From Dehalococcoidia bacterium (lineage in GTDB: Bacteria; Chloroflexota; Dehalococcoidia; GIF9; AB-539-J10), in assembly GCA_003562555.1 (NCBI GenBank), contig PWUO01000061.1, positions 1 to 8,505 on the forward strand: a stretch of 8,505 nt of DNA, in the 5' to 3' direction. A program made the position numbers and the translations under genes. Shown one piece after another: positions 5,304 through 8,505 of this stretch. Positions within the stretch are counted from its first letter, which is position 1; every line of letters begins with the position of its first letter. The notes beneath the pieces are model-generated. The model worked only from the letters and a program-made list of their open reading frames with translations, had not been told where the DNA came from and made no database searches.

Positions 5304-6761
5304 CTACGATTCACCCATTATGAGGGCGACTGTCAGATCGTTCAAACTGATGTTGGGCTCCGCCAGAATGCCACTGTTCAACTGCAATAGTGCCGGTGTG
5401 GTATGGTGGCATCGTAATGCCCCGGCGATGTCGATGCCCGTACGGGCTGCCTCTTGCATGGTGAATCCATCGACGATTCCGCCTGCGAGGCATGTGACGG
5501 AATCGTCATCAGGGGAGAGCCGACCGCCGGGTCCATCAGTGCCATCAGTATCGACGGATGCAACGACGATGCGACTGCTTCCCGCTATCCTTTGTGCAGC
5601 CGCCAGCGCGAACTCCTGGTTCCTTCCACCGATCCCCCCCTCCTTGCCAACCGTGACCACCATCTCCCCGCTCGTGAACAGGGCACAGGGCGATCGGAAT
5701 GGCTGGCCTCGTCGCTCGATGGTCTTCGCTATCTCGGCCAGATAGGCCGCCGCGTGGCTCGCCTCAATCGCAGATACCTCTTCTCCGATGAAGTACGGTT
5801 GATAACCAAGTTCCTCCGCCTTGCGCATCGCCGCGGGTACTTTGGCCGTCTGATAGGGGCCGGGCATGACGCCGAAGATGCGGTGGCCGAGCCGTGCGTA
5901 CTCGTCCGCCTTGACTGTGTCATGCGCAGGATCCTTACGCAACAGAAATTCCCTGACCGAAGCGGGGATCTCTTTCCATGCATCCCACTTCTTCAGGTTG
6001 GCAATCGCCTGCTCATAAGTGGTTGCGTCGGGTAGCGAGTGCAGCCAGTAGTTCTCGTACATAAGCGTGTGGTGGCTTCCTGGCTCTATCGCAATGATGT
6101 GGATTGCGCGGGCGGCTCCGATGCGTCGAGAGATCCTGCCTCCCTTGAGCATATCGAGGTGATTGCGGACGGGATTCAGGTCATGCGTCGGTGCTCCGTG
6201 CTCGATCTGCATGATGCGCGTAGTGGCTTTGACGTCCTCCAGCGTCACGCCGGGGACTGGAAGTGTGAGGAGTGCCGAGACACCGTTGGCGACACATGTG
6301 AACACGAGGTCGTCTTCTCTCAGGTCCTGCAGCAGGTCAAGGATGTGGTGGCAGCCACGTACGCAGTCGTCGTCCGGCACCGGGTGGCCTCCGAGCGTGA
6401 CTCCGATTCGTTCCAGTATGACCGGATGTCCCTTCTTATCGATGACGTGACCGCCGGACAGGCAGTCTCTAAGTGTATCCTCCAGTGCCTTTGCCACCCG
6501 CTGTATGCCCTTGCCGGCGCCGAGAACGAAGATGCGGCCGATGTGCGACAGGTTGAACACCTCCTCGCCCGTTACCGGCGATCCATCAGGCTCGAAGCGG
6601 CTGCCACCGACCACGAGGTTGCCTTTTTCCACCCTCACAAGGTCTCGTGTGTTCCAGTATGGATCAGCTGCCTGCAGCCCTGCCTCCATGATCTCGATAA
6701 GGGCGCTCCTGCCTGGAATGTTGCCGTGGCCGGTAAGTGTGTGCGCGTTTCGTATTCTCAT
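5304..6761 (-). CDS. Glycerate 2-kinase, DUF4147/MOFRL family
   Basis: A kinase that phosphorylates D-glycerate with ATP to give 2-phosphoglycerate in the cytoplasm, linking glycerate, serine, glycolate or tartrate breakdown to lower glycolysis. Older annotations call this family hydroxypyruvate reductase (TtuD). Features from the chosen start: GAGKG (81-85, Lys84), GGHPVPD (124-130), NPVRNHLDMLKGGRI (196-210), then the MOFRL domain with SGEMVVTVGKEGGIGGRNQE (364-383) and DTDGTDGP (404-411). I chose ATG at 6761 (485 residues), because MRIRN..T..GHGN..GR looks like the family start. An upstream in-frame ATG at 6836 would add 25 residues that do not look coding. Neither has a good ribosome site: GGA sequences lie more than 10 bases off. 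The 18-base gap to the enolase-like gene implies one transcript. Substrate choice is inferred from the family. Confidence 0.9.
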   Translation of the reverse strand: MRIRNAHTLTGHGNIPGRSALIEIMEAGLQAADPYWNTRDLVRVEKGNLVVGGSRFEPDGSPVTGEEVFNLSHIGRIFVLGAGKGIQRVAKALEDTLRDCLSGGHVIDKKGHPVILERIGVTLGGHPVPDDDCVRGCHHILDLLQDLREDDLVFTCVANGVSALLTLPVPGVTLEDVKATTRIMQIEHGAPTHDLNPVRNHLDMLKGGRISRRIGAARAIHIIAIEPGSHHTLMYENYWLHSLPDATTYEQAIANLKKWDAWKEIPASVREFLLRKDPAHDTVKADEYARLGHRIFGVMPGPYQTAKVPAAMRKAEELGYQPYFIGEEVSAIEASHAAAYLAEIAKTIERRGQPFRSPCALFTSGEMVVTVGKEGGIGGRNQEFALAAAQRIAGSSRIVVASVDTDGTDGPGGRLSPDDDSVTCLAGGIVDGFTMQEAARTGIDIAGALRCHHTTPALLQLNSGILAEPNISLNDLTVALIMGES

Positions 6762-6849
6762 AATAGCGGGTGCATCCTGGTGATTGGTGCGGAAGCATGA
6801 TACGCCTCGTTGTGCCGACCTGTGTCGGTGCGTCATGCGGTCCGGCGCA

Positions 6850-6879
6850 AGTATGCCTTACCGGTGGCGTGAGACTCAA
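6850..6879 (-). promoter_or_regulatory. Candidate promoter for the glycerate kinase operon
   Basis: On the minus strand TTGAGT (6879-6874, 4 of 6 match) is followed by 18 bases and CATACT (6855-6850, 4 of 6 match), about 80 bases before the kinase start. A competing -10-like TATCAT (6802-6797) is closer to consensus but has no good -35 box at 16-18 bases. The operon must have a start in 6762-6930 unless it is read through from the lipoprotein gene, which has a hairpin after it. Only moderate evidence. Confidence 0.25.
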
Positions 6880-6881
6880 CC

Positions 6882-6908
6882 GTTAGCTGCGATTGTCATG
6901 CAGCTAGC
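6882..6908. repeat. Inverted repeat upstream of glycerate kinase promoter candidate
   Basis: TAGCTGC (6884-6890) and GCAGCTA (6900-6906) are exact complements around a 9-base spacer, and GT pairing extends the stem by two positions. It lies just upstream of the TTGAGT box on the minus strand, a position suitable for an operator. It may equally be chance or a second element after the lipoprotein terminator. Confidence 0.3.
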
Positions 6909-6930
6909 CGTTGCAGCGTTGAACGAAGGA

Positions 6931-6950
6931 GGGGCGCCTTACGGCGCCCC
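6931..6950 (-). terminator. GC hairpin after the lipoprotein gene, likely terminator
   Basis: GGGGCGCC (6931-6938), loop TTAC, GGCGCCCC (6943-6950) form a perfect 8-bp stem, extended by one A-T pair. It starts 32 bases after the lipoprotein stop codon. On the minus strand the hairpin is followed by TCCTTCGTTC, which is T-rich but not a run of T, so termination is likely but may be incomplete. Leaky termination would allow readthrough into the kinase operon. Confidence 0.6.
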
Positions 6951-6982
6951 TGATATCGCGAAGCGTAACGGACGTGAGGCTC

Positions 6983-8191
6983 CTACTGGACGGTGAACGT
7001 CAGGAAGACCTCCTCCTCGCCATCGAGATAGAGGATGAATGCGTACTCACCTCTCGGAAACGCCGCGGACACTGGAGGATACAGGATGAAACCCTCGTAT
7101 CCTTCGGTGTCGTCGAGAGTGATTTCTCCCGATGCGTACAGGTGATCGGTGACGTTCAGGCCGGAGCCGTACAGGTAGTACCAGTCGAATTGTGCATGTG
7201 TGGCCGACGGGCGGTCGCCGATGTGCACCGAACAGTAGATCGCTGGCGAGCTTGGGCTGAACGTGGTAGTAGGACTGACTGGACGCTTCTGACTGTCTAT
7301 GTCCCGGGCCATGGTCGCCTCGGAAACCTGCAGGCCGCTCGCGGTAACGGAGTAGGGTACGGTTTGCCGGAGATCGCCGTCTACGTAGAGCCAGATAGCG
7401 TAGTCGCCCGCAGGCCAGCCGTTGGACCTCGTGTAGTAGAAGTGGGCGTAGCCGTCTCCCACTTCGATCTCGTGCCATTCCAGCATCGTGGGAGTGGACG
7501 GGCCCATGTCGTACCACTCCGCCCTGATCATCACACCATCCTGAGGTGCGCCGCTTACGAGCATCGTCGTGTAGACGGTTGGTGTGCCGGCATCAAACGT
7601 GCTCGTCGGGCTGATCGGAGCATGGTTCGACGCGACGTCACGTGCCATAGTCACTTCAGTGAGACTCGTTCCCGTCGGAGTTGGAGGGGGCATGGGATCG
7701 GGGTCTTGAGGCGCTGGCGTGCTCACCGGGGCAGTGCCGGACACCGTAAACGGCACCGCCTCCATCCTCTTGTCGTTCATGTACAGGACCAGTTCGTAGA
7801 TTCCCTGCGGCCAGCCATCATCCGGCATCGACAGTGAGAAGTAGATGTGCCTCGTGCCTTCTGTCGTGATGGTATACATGTCGATGAGGTAGTCCCGTAC
7901 CCCTTCCAACTCACCCTCACGATAGATCCACTCCGCTCGCGCCCTGCTGTTTGCCGGGGCGTTCGACAGCTTCACGGAGCAGAATATCTCCGGCGTGTCG
8001 GGGGAGAAGGTCGTTGTGGGGTTGACTGGGGCTCCATCACTATCGACATTGCGGCACATGACCACGGCGTCCACCGAGGGTGGCGCGCCGCCCGCCAGGC
8101 TAATCAGGCTGCGGCAGCCCGAGAGGGGTATGAGGATGAGCATGACGGCCAGTGCTACCAGTGGCGTCAGAAGATGCGTCCGATTGTACAT
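6983..8191 (-). CDS. Secreted lipoprotein with three tandem beta-rich repeats
   Basis: I do not recognise a named family. The 402-residue protein has a signal peptide with lipobox LSGC (Cys26), so it is exported and lipid-anchored. Three homologous repeats of about 105-110 residues follow, at roughly 41-150, 178-282 and 291-401. Each starts with a pattern like V.MARD(V/I)DS...P(V/I)SPT(T/S)TF, then TP.IYCSV..S.AP, a W-Y segment, and ends with GWP.G.Y...LY(L/V)DG......PF.V. A proline-rich linker (PVSTPAPQDPDPMPPP, 155-170) separates repeats 1 and 2. The alternating pattern suggests immunoglobulin-like beta sandwiches used for adhesion or binding. ATG at 8191 is chosen because GGGAGG lies 5 bases upstream and it begins directly at the signal peptide; an ATG 18 codons earlier has no ribosome site. 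A hairpin follows the stop. Repeat boundaries are by eye. Confidence 0.75.
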   Translation of the reverse strand: MYNRTHLLTPLVALAVMLILIPLSGCRSLISLAGGAPPSVDAVVMCRNVDSDGAPVNPTTTFSPDTPEIFCSVKLSNAPANSRARAEWIYREGELEGVRDYLIDMYTITTEGTRHIYFSLSMPDDGWPQGIYELVLYMNDKRMEAVPFTVSGTAPVSTPAPQDPDPMPPPTPTGTSLTEVTMARDVASNHAPISPTSTFDAGTPTVYTTMLVSGAPQDGVMIRAEWYDMGPSTPTMLEWHEIEVGDGYAHFYYTRSNGWPAGDYAIWLYVDGDLRQTVPYSVTASGLQVSEATMARDIDSQKRPVSPTTTFSPSSPAIYCSVHIGDRPSATHAQFDWYYLYGSGLNVTDHLYASGEITLDDTEGYEGFILYPPVSAAFPRGEYAFILYLDGEEEVFLTFTVQ

Positions 8192-8215
8192 CTGGTCCTC
8201 CCTGCTGAGTACGCA

Positions 8216-8241
8216 ATTATACACAGCCGCGCGCTTGACAA
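8216..8241 (-). promoter_or_regulatory. Candidate promoter for the lipoprotein gene
   Basis: TATAAT (8221-8216, minus strand) is a perfect -10 box 24 bases before the lipoprotein ATG. Upstream, TTGTCA (8241-8236) is at a short spacing of 14, or TGTTTG (8244-8239) at 17. The perfect -10 makes this the best promoter in the window, though the -35 is uncertain, and the predicted leader would be short, with GGGAGG inside it. Confidence 0.5.
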
Positions 8242-8242
8242 A

Positions 8243-8254
8243 CACTGCTCAGTG
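8243..8254. repeat. Small palindrome between the lipoprotein and degV genes
   Basis: CACTG CT CAGTG (8243-8254) is a 12-base palindrome with 5-bp arms. It sits between the divergent genes, next to TTGACA (8235-8240) on the plus strand and the likely -35 region of the lipoprotein promoter. It could be an operator shared by both directions. Five-bp arms are common by chance, so this is weak. Confidence 0.25.
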
Positions 8255-8310
8255 ATTGAACATATATCGCATGCCGAGGTACTTCGGACGGGTAGTTCCC
8301 GGGAGCGAGG

Positions 8311-8505
8311 ATGAAGCGTAGAGTAGCGGTTATCGTTGATGCTCCTGCGGCAGTGCCGCAGGAACTGGTTGATGCGTATGATATCGGCATCCTCCCTCTT
8401 CATGCAATTGTCGATGGCACCGACTACCTTGAGACCGAAGTCGACATGGACTGGCTTCTCGACCGACTTCGACAGAAGGGTGAGGTCCCTACGACGTCTG
8501 CGCCG
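8311..8505 (+). CDS. DegV family protein, N-terminal part (cut by window edge)
   Basis: The first 65 residues of a DegV/FakB-like protein, which binds a fatty acid and in Firmicutes presents it to the FakA kinase for acyl-phosphate synthesis. The pattern VAVIVDAPAAVPQEL (5-19), GILPLHAIVDGTDYLE (26-41), DWLLDRLRQKGEVPTTSAP (47-65) follows the family: a beta strand, an acidic turn, the conserved PL..I..G..Y segment and the EVPTTSxP motif whose threonine and serine contact the fatty acid carboxyl group in FakB. The usual DSTADLP is DAPAAVP, lacking the serine and threonine. ATG at 8311 has GGGAG 5 bases upstream. It is divergent from the lipoprotein gene. No fakA-like gene is visible. Family assignment is good from the N-terminal third. 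Confidence 0.85.
   Translation, partial: MKRRVAVIVDAPAAVPQELVDAYDIGILPLHAIVDGTDYLETEVDMDWLLDRLRQKGEVPTTSAP
8343..8363 (+). repeat. 9-bp inverted repeat within the start of degV
   Basis: TCCTGCGGC (8343-8351) and GCCGCAGGA (8355-8363) are exact complements around AGT. It covers codons 11-18 of the degV-like gene, 32 bases downstream of the ATG, and could form a stable RNA hairpin behind the initiating ribosome. This part also carries the degenerate DSTADLP motif, so the repeat may have arisen from the alanine/proline coding sequence. A regulatory role is only inferred. Confidence 0.5.

Noticed and set aside
6815..6828. Inverted repeat CCGAC/GTCGG with 4-base loop
   Set aside because: Only 5-bp arms; too common by chance and no supporting context.
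6762..6836. Upstream ATG for the glycerate kinase adding 25 residues
   Set aside because: The added residues are not protein-like or family-like, contain a -10-like TATCAT in their DNA, and have no ribosome site.
6784..6996. Plus-strand frame of 70 codons between the kinase and lipoprotein genes
   Set aside because: It runs through the terminator hairpin, has no ribosome site and no recognisable features.
6974..7837. Plus-strand frame of 287 codons opposite the repeat lipoprotein
   Set aside because: The minus-strand protein has a signal peptide, ribosome site and internal repeats; the antisense frame has none.
8192..8245. Upstream ATG for the lipoprotein adding 18 residues
   Set aside because: It would place residues before the signal peptide and over the TATAAT box; the inner ATG has GGGAGG five bases upstream.

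Overview
The window reads as ordinary bacterial chromosome, moderately GC-rich. It holds eight protein genes: six complete on the minus strand, one minus-strand gene cut by the left edge, and one plus-strand gene cut by the right edge. I see no rRNA or tRNA gene, insertion sequence, phage gene or CRISPR array. Two lipoprotein signal peptides, a TctCBA transporter, a DUF4147/MOFRL glycerate kinase and a three-repeat surface lipoprotein together suggest an uncultured Chloroflexota (Dehalococcoidia or SAR202-like). That placement is inferred from the general look of the proteins and has not been tested.

Right to left, in the direction most genes are transcribed: a DegV-family fatty-acid-binding protein gene (plus strand, partial) is divergent from a gene for a secreted lipoprotein with three tandem beta-rich repeats. 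The 119-bp space between them carries a minus-strand TATAAT box and a small palindrome. A GC hairpin follows the lipoprotein gene. Next comes a tight four-gene cluster on the minus strand: glycerate 2-kinase, a divergent enolase paralog, then the ATPase and permease of a DrrAB-type ABC-2 exporter, with gaps of 18, 17 and 3 bp. After a 298-bp non-coding gap comes the tripartite tricarboxylate transporter operon in the usual order tctC (binding lipoprotein), tctB, tctA (cut at the left edge). In that gap a good TTGACA promoter for tctC is abutted by a perfect 13-bp tandem direct repeat.

The likely logic of the metabolic part is that the kinase makes 2-phosphoglycerate and the enolase-like protein acts on it or on a related phospho-acid. 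The enolase-like protein keeps the fold's metal ligands, the catalytic lysine and the second active-site lysine. It has lost the HADN and QEF motifs and the SHR phosphate-binding motif, so ordinary enolase activity is doubtful. This is the most interesting feature here. The Tct system may bring in a carboxylic acid used by the same pathway, but only proximity and shared orientation support that. Other points worth a look are a 15-bp inverted repeat between tctC and tctB, the paired operator-like repeats upstream of tctC, and the three-repeat lipoprotein.
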